A stretch of DNA of 64,000 nucleotides from Adiantum capillus-veneris (taxonomy: Eukaryota; Streptophyta; Polypodiopsida; Polypodiales; Pteridaceae): NCBI GenBank assembly GCA_014529385.2, contig CM043969.1, forward strand, positions 71,884,676 through 71,948,675, read 5' to 3'. The position numbers and the translations under genes are program-made. This document shows, piece by piece, positions 1 through 10,300 of the stretch. Positions within the stretch are counted from its first letter, which is position 1; every line of letters begins with the position of its first letter. Under the pieces are notes generated by a model, which did not search any database, had not been told where the DNA came from, and saw only the letters and a list, made by a program, of their open reading frames with translations.

Positions 1-591
1 GTATCAATGATTATATTTTCTACCATAGGCTTTTTTTGAAGTAGAAATAGCCTGTCCAACACTATATGCCTAATGGAAGAGCTCACCACAATGGCCTTCT
101 CAATTGTAATGGCCTGACCATGTTCCTTTCATGTTTCCACTATGCACTCTGGTGGTGATCCTAGCAACTCAATGGACTTGTTTACTAATGTCCCTTGCAT
201 TTGTCCCAACATTTGACTGTGAAACCATCTGAGCCATTGTTGTTGGCACTGTATTTTTCTTAGCTTTGATTTGTTCTAGTTGATTCAACATTCATTTTTT
301 TTTCTTTGACGTTGGCTTGCACCAACAGAATCCAAAGCAAGTTATTCAATAGCTTGTTTTTTATTTTCAAGATATGTTTGTCTTGTTGTTGTTGTTGCTT
401 CACCTCTTACTTTCACCCATGCAGTAGTGGCATTCACATGTGTCCAAATATCGATTGCCTATTATAGAAATTGCTATGTGTACTACGCCTTAAACAACTT
501 TCAAGTCTTTACCTTAGAAGTTTGAATCATACATTGTTAAACAATATTGATCTGAGATTGATTCGTCCTAAGGGTTCATTGTTTGAGCCAA
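1..591. other. AT-rich stretch without a recognisable gene
   Basis: I see no open frame with family resemblance on either strand and no RNA gene. The sequence is AT-rich with short T runs. Confidence 0.5.
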
Positions 592-1105
592 CAACATACT
601 AAATATTTTTTTTGAGACTTATGTGGAATTGCTCTTCAAATTGATCGCCTCGGCCGCAAACTTGTAGGATGGTCTCAATATTAGGGTAGAGACTGAAATG
701 CACTCTCTCGCTCTCTCTCTCTCTCACACACACATCCATGTACATATAAACACTTTTAATTGTAGCAGCTAGCATTTTGTGACTTAGATGGTGGAAACCA
801 TGAGAAAATATGGTAAAAGATATGTTGGGTGCAAAACCTAATTTTTTGTTTGATCAAACAACATACTAAATAGAATTTTTGAGACGTATGTGGAATTGCT
901 CTTAAAATTGATCGATCGCCTCAGTCGCAAACTTGTAGGATGGTCTCAATACTAGGGTAGAGACTGGGATGCGCTCTCTCTCTCTCTCTCTCATCCATGT
1001 ATATATATATATATATACTTTTAATTGTAGCAGCAAGCATTTTGTGACTTAGATGGTGGAAACCATGAGAAAATATGGTAAACGATATGTTGGGTGGAAA
1101 ACCTA
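592..1105. repeat. Direct duplication of about 250 bp, period 267
   Basis: Two adjacent diverged copies begin with CAACATACTAAAT at 592 and 859. Both continue through the same order of landmarks: the GGATGGTCTCAATA block, a CT microsatellite, and the TGTAGCAGC and GATGGTGGAAACCATGAG blocks. The CT tracts differ in length, and the second copy has a TA repeat where the first has ACATATAAAC. No coding potential is visible. Confidence 0.8.
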
Positions 1106-1280
1106 TTTATGCATTCTATGTGGCTTTTCTTTAGCCATTTGAAGGAAAGGGTTTTGTTTTTGCATGTTTACTTTTACTCAACCAATTTGAGGAAAGATTG
1201 TATCACTTTTTGTGGCATGTTAATATACACATACGTGCTTTGTTTCATAGCATTGTGATCTTTGTTTCTGTGCTACCTAT

Positions 1281-1612
1281 GTGACCACCTATGGTGCTTC
1301 TTTTAAGGCATGCAACATCATGGAGGACATTGCTATAGGCAAACAAATTCGTCGTGAGCATGGCAATGAGAGAATACTAAAAAACAATGGTGTGCTTGGA
1401 AAATGCAACCAAAGCTCTTAGTCAGATGTTCAAACGTGATCACTTGTGCTTATGCCTTTAGGGTATGTGGCATAATGGAAGACATTGACCTTGGTTTAAT
1501 TATGATTGGAACTTGAAGGTTCGGGGAAGATCTTGGCCATTTCAACAAATGCAAAGACGACTCTTTAAATGTGATCATCTATGCTTGCATTTTGAAGGCA
1601 GGTGATACTTTT
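1281..1612 (+). pseudogene. Decayed pentatricopeptide repeat (PPR) fragment
   Basis: Several short plus-strand peptides resemble helices of plant organelle RNA-binding PPR proteins. Around 1,281-1,430 there is a segment reading SFKACNIMEDIAIGKQI. Around 1,433-1,510 a second copy reads NVITCAYAFRVCGIMED. Around 1,575-1,610 there is IIYACILKAG. The pattern V-T-(F/Y)-x-x-x-L-K-A-C-G followed by (I/L)-x-x-G-K-x-I-H is typical of fern and moss PPR genes. The copies lie in different frames with stops between them, so no product is expected. This could be the remains of one gene or of a retrocopy. The assignment rests on motif resemblance only. Confidence 0.6.
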
Positions 1613-2359
1613 GAATGAACAAGTACTCAACGAGCTTCTTATCTATAGAGTAGCCTCTTTGGACCCTATTTATTGTAGTAAATACTCGTGGTAGAAAGCT
1701 CTATTTTCAGTGGTATGGAGTAATAAGACCGGGATAGGAAGATGTACTTTTTTTTGTCAAAGAATCTAGTATTTTGTTATAGATTAAAGGAAATAGTTTT
1801 TCCTTTAGAGGATTCTTTAGAAGAGACTAGAGAATGTGTCGGGTTGGTTTCATTGCACATTTATACATCAGAACATTAAATCATGCTCATAACTTGAATA
1901 GAATAACACAATTAAGATTGACAGCATGATGAAGACCGAATTTTCTTAGAGTCGTTCCCTCCTCCAAAAAGACTTTATATTATCATTATCTCAAAGAGAG
2001 ATTGTGTTACAATACAAGCTTGTGCTCTTACAAAGCTTGCCTCGAACCAAGAAGATGATCAACTTGATAATTCCATGGTGTAAACGTGTACACTCCTTCC
2101 CAAACCCTAAACACCACAACGAGGAGAGATAACTATGGAAAAAGAGATAGATGAAAGTGACAAGAAGTATTTATTAAACAAAGAAGCAATAGTTTCTAGT
2201 ATGCTTGCTCCATGAGAAAGCTTTATGCATATCTAAACTAATAGATAAGAGAAAGAAGATGAACTACTTTCACTTGCTTGGATTTGCATCCGTAGCTGAG
2301 CTCTCAGCATAGAAACCTCCTCTTGAGCTCCCATGGGGGAGCACTTGAAAGTGTGAATG

Positions 2360-2404
<45 letters not shown>

Positions 2405-3351
2405 GCAAACACCCCACCAACCCCTCTTGCCTTTTCCATCTTGCACACTCGTTAAATTTTCCAAATGGAATGCACATCACATGGTCCAAGGAAAAGTAGA
2501 CCTTCAAAATGCAACTAAGTACATAGTCAAACACATGTCCCCCCTCCCCTCCTCTCTTTTTTAATTTTCTTGGCAAAAGTATTTACACCACACACACTTG
2601 CTAACTTTACATAAAGCAAGTGCAAGATACTTAGGATATGTGTGACCTAGCTAAACTTAGAAGAGGACTTTGCCTTTAATTATACCGGCTTGGATGCAAG
2701 ACCTTTGTACTATCCTTTGGAGGCTTATGAAACTAACCCGGACTATAGCCTATTTGCTAATTTAGAACTTGCTAATTAAGATAGACTTTGGTAAAAATTA
2801 AACTCACCCTTGAACTTTAGAGCTTCACCTTATGTGCAAAATCTTAGCACGGTGCTTTGGAAGCAGCTTTGGAAGCACTACGAATCTAGTCTCAAATATG
2901 CTAAATTTAGATATCTATAGCAAGTAAGAAAGTTACCCTAAGGTTTCCCAAATTTTATACTTAAATCTAATAATTAATTTTAATTATTTAAAATTAACAC
3001 TAATTTCTATTTTTAGACTCCTATAATTGCTCTAAGTAATCTTCTTTGTCATGTACCTTTAATCAAAGCTGCTCAAAATATATTTACACTTCCTTGCCCT
3101 GCATATTTGACTGAGATAACTAAACAAGTATCCTTGCTCTTTTATAGATTTCTCTTCTTTGGTCCCAAGCCTTTAACCGAACTGCTCTATAATTAATCAA
3201 CTTCACTTGTTCTCTTTTATTTTTATCGAACTTAAATGAACAAATTAAGATAGAAAATACTTTTAGAAGGTTAGAAATTAATTTTCGTGACACTTTTCAA
3301 AGAATATGTAACAAGGAATGCCCACAATATTAATCTCCTTGAATGCATATA
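1613..3351. other. No gene seen; contains a GA microsatellite
   Basis: The only clear structure is a (GA)n tract of about 37 bp at 2,365-2,401. Open frames crossing it are low-complexity translations. The rest is AT-rich with no recognisable coding signal. Confidence 0.5.
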
Positions 3352-3530
3352 TACAAGGAGCTACAAGAAAAATCCAAGCAAGGAGGCTCTAGGTTGTTTT
3401 CAGTGGATGAAAGGATCCCCTCATATACAATCACTTTTGTTTATTGTGTTAAAAGCATGTGGCAACGAGGTAAACTCCTTGACATCCTCCTTGCTAAGTG
3501 TTGTAGCAAAGAAGTGATCTACCATTGAGG
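3352..3530 (+). pseudogene. Second PPR remnant
   Basis: One plus-strand frame reads EALGCFQWMKGSPHIQS followed by FIVLKACGNE. A neighbouring frame carries ITFVY and LLDILLAKCCSKE. Read together across a frameshift they resemble a PPR repeat (V-T-F-x-x-V-L-K-A-C-G). No start and no flanking repeats can be recovered, so it is a dead fragment. Confidence 0.5.
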
Positions 3531-3895
3531 AGGCCCTCACAACAATGTATGGGCATGGGTTCTCTACAATGAAGATTGTGACTATGTGATGGGGTGCTCT
3601 TGCTTGACATAAACCAACACTTCCTTTTTTTCAATGTTTAATCCGAATTAATTAGCTCACCACCCACCCTATTCTTGGCCACCCATACATCTACTTAATA
3701 TGGTTGTTGTTGACTCACTACATTAGAGGTTTTGAACCATACCCTTTCATGCACCCAATGGCCTATTGCAAAGCCTTCCAAGATGTTGTTGATTGATTGC
3801 AAGATATGTCCAATAGTAGCATGGATAGAAAGCAAATGAAGCTCCCTCTCCCCTCACCGTGAAACTTCAACCCATGGCATCCCCCTTGGCAGCCC

Positions 3896-4217
3896 CTCGT
3901 TTATAAGTGACACGGGGTGTCACTCGAGGGATCAACGGCGGGGAACACGATCGGCAAGGCAGGAGGGCTTTAGGCCGTCGGATCCACGCAACAAGGGAGG
4001 GCAGTGTATTATAGTATTGGACTCGTATGCATTACAAGCAAACACGACAGGCGCGCTGGATAGGGAGGGCGGGCCTCAAGCGGGAGGTCGTGAGGTCGAA
4101 TCCGAGGCGGGGAGGCTGGGGTCATAACCTTTTTGCCATGCAAAGAATGGGATCGACGGTGGATTGAACATCCACCGTAGATCCCTCGAGAAGCGCCCGT
4201 GTCACTTATGGACGAGT
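3896..4217. mobile_element. MULE-type MITE, 322 bp
   Basis: The ends are inverted repeats. The left end reads CTCGTTTATAAGTGACACGG, and the right end read backwards is CTCGTCCATAAGTGACACGG. Similarity continues inward through CTCGAGGGATC for about 45 bp. The 10-bp sequence TTGGCAGCCC lies directly outside each end, at 3,886-3,895 and 4,218-4,227, as a target-site duplication. A 9-10 bp duplication with long terminal inverted repeats is characteristic of Mutator-like elements. It has no transposase and must be non-autonomous. Its GC content is much higher than that of its surroundings. Confidence 0.85.
4051..4110 (+). repeat. tRNA-like (B-box bearing) segment inside the MITE
   Basis: The stretch GCGGGAGGTCGTGAGGTCG followed by AATCC resembles a tRNA variable loop and T arm, including an RNA polymerase III B box (GGTTCGAATCC-like). 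A weak A-box-like stretch lies about 40 bp upstream. It is not a functional tRNA because no closed acceptor stem is visible. Confidence 0.35.
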
Positions 4218-4227
4218 TTGGCAGCCC

Positions 4228-4659
4228 AAGTCCTAATCACTTTACCCATGCGTGCTTTTTGAGATCAATGGAAATCCATGTGACGTTGTATAAATGCGGG
4301 CCTTGCAACTTCGGGAAGATTTGGTAAAATTGGGTGCTGTAAATTCAGAGGCCAGATTTGGCCTGGGGTTTCCAGATGACATCCAAAGGCCAGCCACGAG
4401 GTAGGGGATTTGATTTTTGAAAAAGAAATGAACGGAGAATCTTTAAAGATCCTCTCTGGCAAACAGAGCATGCATCACTAGAGCCTTTACCCTTTGGGCA
4501 GCTCAAAAAGCTATAAAAAATTAACACATCTTCCCAAAAGAGGAAATGTTAATAGTTGGATTGCATAAACAAATACCATTGCCTGCTTTAAAGAGCAAGC
4601 TTGCGTGCTGATCAGGCTCTCTTCCTTTCATGCATCTATAAGACAATGGGTAAAATTTG
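4228..4659. repeat. Non-coding stretch with a dispersed repeat block
   Basis: The block GCATCACTAGAGCCTTTACC (about 4,470-4,515) recurs near 10,900 as GCATCACTAGAACCTTTACC. It therefore belongs to an interspersed repeat, probably an old non-autonomous element. This is the 3' flank of the glycosyltransferase gene; no coding signal is seen. Confidence 0.5.
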
Positions 4660-6413
4660 CTACTCTTGTAAAACATCTCCTCTCTTTTCTGCAGCTCGCC
4701 TAAACATGTCCTCCACAAACACATCCAGATGGGGAGCACAAGCTCCCATGGAGGCTGCCTGGAGCTCCACCGCTCTCTGCTGAAATACCACCCGCTGCTC
4801 GCTCTGCATTAGCATCCTTATACCCTCTTCTACCTCCTTCGCACCGTCCTCGCCCTCCTTCCTCATCAACTGCACCCCCATTCCCCATTGACATGACACT
4901 TCCCAACTGTTGGTGAATTGATCCAAGAAACAGGGCCATGCCAGCATTGGCACCCCCTTGCTCACACTCTCTATGGTCGAATTCCAGCCCGCATGCGATA
5001 GAAATCCACCAACCGCACCATGCGACAGTACTTTCAACTGCGGCGTCCATGTTGTAAGCTTCCCTGCTTCCATGGCAAATCCCCAAAACTCCTTACCCAG
5101 ATATCCTCGTGCTTCATCCCACCCGGACCGCAGGGCCCATAGAAACGGTTGACGGCAAGCTAAGAGTCCCTTGGCCACATCCTGGATGGCCTCTTGGGTG
5201 CGCAAGACAACACTGCCAAAGGAAATATACAAGACAGAGGCATCTTTCTGCGTGTCGAGCCATTGAAGGCAGTCAAGTTCTTGCTCTTTCCATAAGCTTC
5301 CACGGAATTCGGGAATGATGGCTTCACAAAGAGGGCCGAGGAGGAGGAGCTTGGAGCGGGGGATGATGGTCGACGAGCAGAGGGCGTCAATGAAGGGGGC
5401 TTCGAGCGCCTGGAAGGAATTGGCTATGAACCAGGCTGCCTCATGCACGCGCTGGAACTGGAACTCAAGGATGCCGCGGAGCCACTTGGTGTTTTCGGTC
5501 TCCTCTTCGAGGAAGTCCATATCCCCATTGAAAGCCAGGTCGTAAGGATCCATATGTGGTAAGCCTGGGAACAGCGTCACAAGTGCCTTCTCGCCTCTGC
5601 CTTTCACTACAAGCCACAAATTCACACAGGTGCAAAAGCTTTGAAATGAGAAAAAAGCTTGATGAAAGCAGAATATGCGCTTTGATGAAGCAGATTCGAC
5701 ATGTCAACACGAGTCAACATGATCAGGGCTGTTGCAAACAGATTGACATGGGCATCCTCTCTGCAAGCAGATTGACATGGGTGCACTTTGTTCAAGCAAA
5801 TTGACATACTACAATTTTGTAAGCAGATTGATTTTTGTTCAAGCAGCTCCAAACACTATATTACATAAACATTGAATCATTATGTAGCACCCCAATTAGA
5901 AGCATTCACAGGGATACCTCGTCGTAGAAATGGATCGTAGCCGCCTGCTATGAGCTTTGAAGTCGATGTGTACGCACAACATGAGGCCATTGACATGGTC
6001 CAGAAGAGGACACGGGGTAGCCCCAACTTGAGGGCCACATCCAAAGTCCAGGGCAAGAAGGAGTCCGAGACGATGCAGGTGACGGGGGGCAAGCTCGGAT
6101 CACGAGAAATGGAGAGTACGAGCTGTTCTAACTGTCCATCCAGACTTTCGACAGATCGAATGAAAGCCATGTCTACCGGACTGCGCGGATCATCATCCGG
6201 AAGGCCATCGTCTAGCCCAACAAAGCAAAGATTTGCTTCCTTCTCCTCTAGCAGAGCCTCCCCAGCAACGGAGGCGCGAATATGCATGAGGCGATAAGCA
6301 GTAGTGACGAAGGTCACCATGATTCCTCGTGCAGCCAGCTTCTGCGAGAAGTGCATAGTGGGTGTTATGTGCCCCTGCACAGGCAAGGGGAAGACGATAA
6401 CATGAGGCGTCAT
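4660..6413 (-). CDS. UDP-glycosyltransferase (family 1 UGT), two exons
   Basis: The enzyme transfers a sugar from a UDP-sugar to a small acceptor such as a phenolic, terpenoid or hormone, normally in the cytosol. Exon 1 is complement(5891..6413) and exon 2 is complement(4660..5606). The intron (5607-5890) has GT at its 5' end and TAG at its 3' end. Splicing keeps the frame and gives about 489 residues, the usual UGT length. The N terminus has P-V-Q-G-H-I-T-P with the expected catalytic His near residue 15. CIVSDSFLPW near residue 115 supplies the usual Asp partner. Exon 2 carries the plant PSPG sugar-donor box, beginning WTPQLKVLSHGAVGG, with HAGWNS in the middle and ending DQ. The final Gln often goes with UDP-glucose preference, but substrate cannot be inferred. 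No frame break is seen. It is GC-rich compared with its surroundings and is the only clearly intact ordinary host gene here. Confidence 0.93.
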
Positions 6414-6482
6414 GGTCGCTCGGCTAGCTCACACGTTCACTGACACTCGTCTTCCACCACCCACTCTCTGTGAAAAGACGTG

Positions 6483-6491
6483 AATATATAC
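6483..6491 (-). promoter_or_regulatory. Probable TATA box of the UGT gene
   Basis: The minus strand reads TGTATATATTC about 70 bp upstream of the UGT start codon. This spacing suits a transcription start near 6,455 and a short leader. Confidence 0.5.
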
Positions 6492-6846
6492 AAGCTGGCG
6501 TAGCCTGCGTGCTTATCGTGCCTACGCACTCATCGTTGATTGAGCCACATTTGGACATACACGCGCTTCCATGAAATTCATTTCATTGCCCGTCTTATCA
6601 CCCAATTTACGCAACCTAAATAGGTAGTCCAAACGGTTGGATTGGACGGAATCTGGAGAGATCCCTTGGCTTCCTTGGGGCTCAAGAGGAAAAGGAAAGG
6701 TCAAAAAAGAAAACAAAAAGTCTTTCCTTTCCAGCTGTAATATGTCTGGATATTTGAGCTCTCTTGGGATAGTTTCCTGCGGCGTTAAAACTCTGTTCTT
6801 CTTCTTTTTCTTGTCTCCCTCTCTCTCTCTAGTGCCAGCTGTGTTA
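6492..6846. other. UGT upstream region
   Basis: No gene is seen. The region holds a short CT tract near 6,815-6,830 and then the TTA target site of the following MITE. It is the natural location for upstream promoter elements, but none is recognisable. Confidence 0.4.
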
Positions 6847-7156
6847 GGGCCTGTTTACACGCTGCCTAAAATGGCACATTTATGGCCTCCAATGACGGAG
6901 TGGTGTGGCCACACGTAGGGACAACATTTTGAAGCTTTGATGTAAGGTAGTGGCATTTATGCTACATTTTCAGTCCCCCAGATGGTATTGGCCAAGTTTG
7001 AAGTGGTATTAAACACCTAAAAGGTGTTTTTCTCAATATCAAAGCTAGTTTACTTTTTACAAGGCGTGAGCACCATTATCGAGGGCCACCACTAACCACT
7101 CAAAGCCACCAAGGCTCACAGAAAAGCGCCATTTCAGGCAGCGTGTAAACATGCCC
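6847..7156. mobile_element. Tourist-like (PIF/Harbinger) MITE, 310 bp
   Basis: The terminal inverted repeats start GGGCCTGTTTACACGCTGCC on the left and GGGCATGTTTACACGCTGCC on the right (reverse complement). They continue through AAATGGC for about 29 bp with two mismatches. TTA flanks both sides, at 6,844-6,846 and 7,157-7,159. A TTA duplication plus ends beginning GGGC(C/A)TGTTT are hallmarks of plant Tourist MITEs. It carries no transposase. Confidence 0.88.
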
Positions 7157-9495
7157 TTAGAGGCAGACGATATGTGCGCAAGACGAAGGGAGGAGGCACA
7201 TGGCAGGGGGCGATGGGCGACAACAGTGAAGACATTGGAGCAGGACGTCCAACGTTGCAAGGGGGGGGTCGTCACACAGCAGGGCTAGGTTGGGGAAGGG
7301 GTTGTGGATGGCGAGACTGCCTGTCAAGAGCTAGAGGTGCACGCAATAAAGAAGAGAGGCGCAGGTCCATTGTCAGTCGTCAAGGTGCATAGAAGTGGGC
7401 TAGGACAGTGCATGTGATGATGCATCTGTGGACCGGAGGGGAGATCATCACAGCAGGAGGAGATCGCGCATGGCACAGAGGGAGGGGGTGTGCGAGCTTG
7501 TAGGGGAGGCCAGGATGCTAGGTTCGTTTTTCGTTTGAGCCTACGATTTCTAAAAAATGAAGCATTAACGTGAATCTGTGAAGGTGCATGCAAAATTAAA
7601 AGCGACATGACGACACTGACGAGCCATGGACGAAGGTAGTGAAGGCACGAAGAGATGTTCGTGCTAGGGACGAAGGTAGCGCTGAGGCCAAGTGGGGAGA
7701 GTGGTGCTATCAGGCTGTGGGAGCGACAGGACGACATGGGAGGAGACGTCAAAGTTTTTTTTGAAACTATAGAGATCGCCATGATGACAGCTCACTTGTA
7801 GCACTAAGCTGGTTAGCACATCAATATGTGCTTCGGTAGGATGCAAGTTTGAATCCTTTCTGTGCATTGCAGTTTTAGTACCTTGCTTGCCTCGACAATG
7901 CTGATTTTGAGAGAATCCGAGAAGATTCTGCCTAATACAATATCAAACCTACCAGTATGTAGCTACCTACAATAGTAGGGGGTACCAGCTGAAACAAAAC
8001 CGAAAAATAATGAGAATCTTGAAAAATGCTCTCGCCATTTCCAGGTGAGTACGAAAGGTAGGATGGTTCGGCTGCATGCGGGAAAGAGGGCGAGTCTATT
8101 GTGCTGAGAGGGAGCGCACACGTGATGGAGCTGGCAGCAAATTGCGCGCACCCCGCGGGGGGTGCAAGGGTGGCCATGCGTTGTTTTTGAAATTATAGAA
8201 GTGAGTCCATCGCTAAGCACCGAGTTCATGTTGCCAAAGTGGTTTACGTTATTAGCAAAGGTAGTTAATGCTTTGTAGGCGATGAGGTCGAACCTCATGC
8301 AAAACGCCTTCACTTTTAGAAGGTGAAAAGCTTCCAAAGAAGGCAGGGAGTAAAGATGCTGGGGGTGGAAGCACCTCGGTAAACAAGAGCGTGAAGGGGT
8401 AGGCATTCTGAATGAGACTTGAGCTACTCCAAACTAGCATTAGAAAAGAAACTGGGATGCAGTGTGTTTTAACCATTAGAATTACAAAATCCCGGCTAGA
8501 CTTTGAGCTTGTCTTTAAGAAAACAGGGAAATTTACTAAAGTTTGAGTGTAATTAATGACAAAAGCTTCAAATTTTGACCTAAAAACTGGGAGAATTCAA
8601 GTTTGCCCTTATTTTCACCGATTAGGGAAAATGTATAGTCCAAACTTGTGCAGAGATTTAAAACCCAATTCAACAGTCAAGATCTCGAAAAAGTCAAGTG
8701 TGATGGAGGCTTTGAAGGGACCGATGGCAAGACTCGAGAGAAGAAAGCATGATCAAGGTGGGGTGGAAAACCATGTTGCTCTATTGTGAAGAGCTTGGGA
8801 GCGTGATGCAAGCTGTAGGAAACTTCTCGAAGTCCATTGACCTTTGTAGCGACAATATATTAGGCATGGGATCCAGCCAGCCTCAATATTTTTTAGGCTG
8901 GCCCACTGCGATCTGAGCATGCTCTGAAGTCTCAAAATCTATTTTCTCTCTTGAACTGGGATCGTTCTCAAATTGAGGGCAGCATGATGTTGTGCAGAGT
9001 CGGGCCTTGGCTTCCCATTTCCATGCTAAAGCAGGTAAAGCATAAAACATGAACCATGTCTGCATAGGCAGTACTAATGAGACTGCATGCATGCTCGTGC
9101 GAACCAAGGGGCCTGACGATGGCCAGCTCCCTTACAAACAAGAAATGTGGCCCCTTCACCGTCTGCAACCACTAATTCCATTTTATCTAAGAGCGCGACC
9201 AAAAGAACCTCAACCAATCCCCACAAAAGTTGTATGAGGGCCAAAAACAGCTACTCTCTACCTCTGTGGAGCCATAGCTAGGTGCAAGGTGGGCATACAT
9301 AGCGACGTGCTTGCAGCTTCTTGCGTTGCCATGCAAGCACCTCTCTCTACATGCCCCCTCTCCCTCTCTCTTCGAGAGGGAGTTTTCAATGGCAACCTTT
9401 TTCATATTATAGGTGTACCACAATAGAATGCGACTTGAACAGGGACGACCCGAATCAAACGACGAGAGCTGCACTGGATGCAACCTGCTCGAAGA
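7157..9495. other. Non-coding stretch with tRNA-like and dispersed repeats
   Basis: No gene is recognised. Two stretches look like tRNA-derived SINE heads: 7,796-7,862 (CTGGTTAGCAC followed by AAGTTTGAATCC) and about 8,228-8,290 (a B-box-like GAGGTCGAACCTC). The 8,470-8,635 part is a diverged copy of 10,958-11,122. Longer open frames here are unsupported by any family resemblance. Confidence 0.45.
8470..8635. repeat. Dispersed repeat, copy 1 (copy 2 at 10,958-11,122)
   Basis: Both copies share the ordered blocks AAAATCCCG, TTTTGAGCTT (or TTTGAGCTT), CAAATTTTGACCTAAAAA and GAGAATT, spaced alike over about 165 bp. The orientation is the same. This looks like an old interspersed element without coding capacity. 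Confidence 0.7.
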
Positions 9496-9720
9496 GAAAC
9501 TATGGTGTTTTCCAATGGTTTCAAACACCTCCCATGTACAACTCATACTCTTTGGGAATTGCACAACCAAATCACCAACAATGATCTCCACGCTCAGATG
9601 AGCCCTACCCATACACTTTCACCTGACCTTTAAGAAGGTAACACATCTCCCTTTCGGAATAAGTCCAAGGAAACTTGCTAGGAGAGAAGCCCTCCAGACT
9701 AGAAGAAGGCCAGAGCCCAT
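9496..9720 (-). pseudogene. Broken Cupin_3 (RmlC-like cupin) gene fragment
   Basis: The minus strand reads KFPWTYSEREMCYLLKG then QVKVYG and a stop at about 9,606. After a frame change it continues VEIIVGDLVVQFPKSMSCTW and then a KHHSF end. This order (FPWTY, E-x-CYLL-x-G-x-V-x-V, the GDLVxFPxGMSCTW block, KHYxF) matches the small plant Cupin_3 proteins, single-domain beta-barrel proteins of uncertain function. A frameshift and stop interrupt the barrel, so it is probably dead unless the break is a sequence error. Upstream minus-strand sequence to about 9,835 may hold the original N terminus. Confidence 0.7.
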
Positions 9721-10042
9721 GCTTGCCAGCGTCAAGGGGCTTGTATCGAGTAGGTAGAGAGGATGACCTCGTAGCGCTACAGGAGGGCACCTCCAAGCAA
9801 AGGGGCCGCAATGTCAAGAAGATGAGGAGATGCAACTCCTCGATCTCTCAGTGTCACACAATGGGAGAAAGTAGCCTGCAAAGTGGGTTCAGTACTATGG
9901 AAGTAGGAGCCGATCCATGCAAGCAAAGCTGATGAAAACCGCCATTAGCAGGAAAGAGAGGGACTGAGCAAGGGAGAGGAAGGAGGATCTGAGAGCTCAA
10001 GGACAAGCCCAATCTTAAGCCAACAAAAGGAGAACGAGGGGG

Positions 10043-10044
<2 letters not shown>

Positions 10045-10090
<46 letters not shown>
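10045..10090. repeat. (GA)n microsatellite
   Basis: About 23 uninterrupted GA units follow a short G run. Confidence 0.95.
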
Positions 10091-10092
<2 letters not shown>

Positions 10093-10158
10093 GGTGGGGA
10101 GCACTCAAGAGCAATATTCGGGAGAAGATGAAAGCTGGCCCGGAGAGAGGGAGGAGGT

Positions 10159-10300
10159 TCTTTGAGTGTTGGAAAGGAAAGTGTTACAACCTTGATAACC
10201 TTGGCTTATTCCGAGGCAGAGGATGTACATGGAATTGCGGCAGGTGCTCTATGGAACCTTGCTTTCACTTCAGGCAATGTCTGGCGTATAGTTGAGACTC
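10159..10300 (+). pseudogene. Armadillo-repeat fragment of ARABIDILLO type
   Basis: The plus strand encodes a single armadillo repeat: TLITLAYSE, then AEDVHGIAAGALWNLAF, then SGNVWRIVE. The stretch EDVHxxAAGALWNLAFxxGNxxRIVE is highly characteristic of the ARABIDILLO F-box/armadillo proteins that promote lateral root branching in Arabidopsis and have homologues across land plants. Only about 45 residues remain, with no flanking repeats and no F-box. It is abruptly joined to a GA tract upstream and unrelated sequence downstream. It is a gene fragment, possibly captured by a transposon or left from a dead duplicate. Confidence 0.75.

Noticed and set aside
4700-5545. Several open frames overlapping the UGT exons
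   Set aside because: They are shadows of the UGT coding sequence in other frames, with no resemblance to known proteins.
7796-7862. Functional tRNA gene
   Set aside because: A T-arm-like block is present, but the acceptor and anticodon stems do not close, so at best it is a tRNA-derived repeat.
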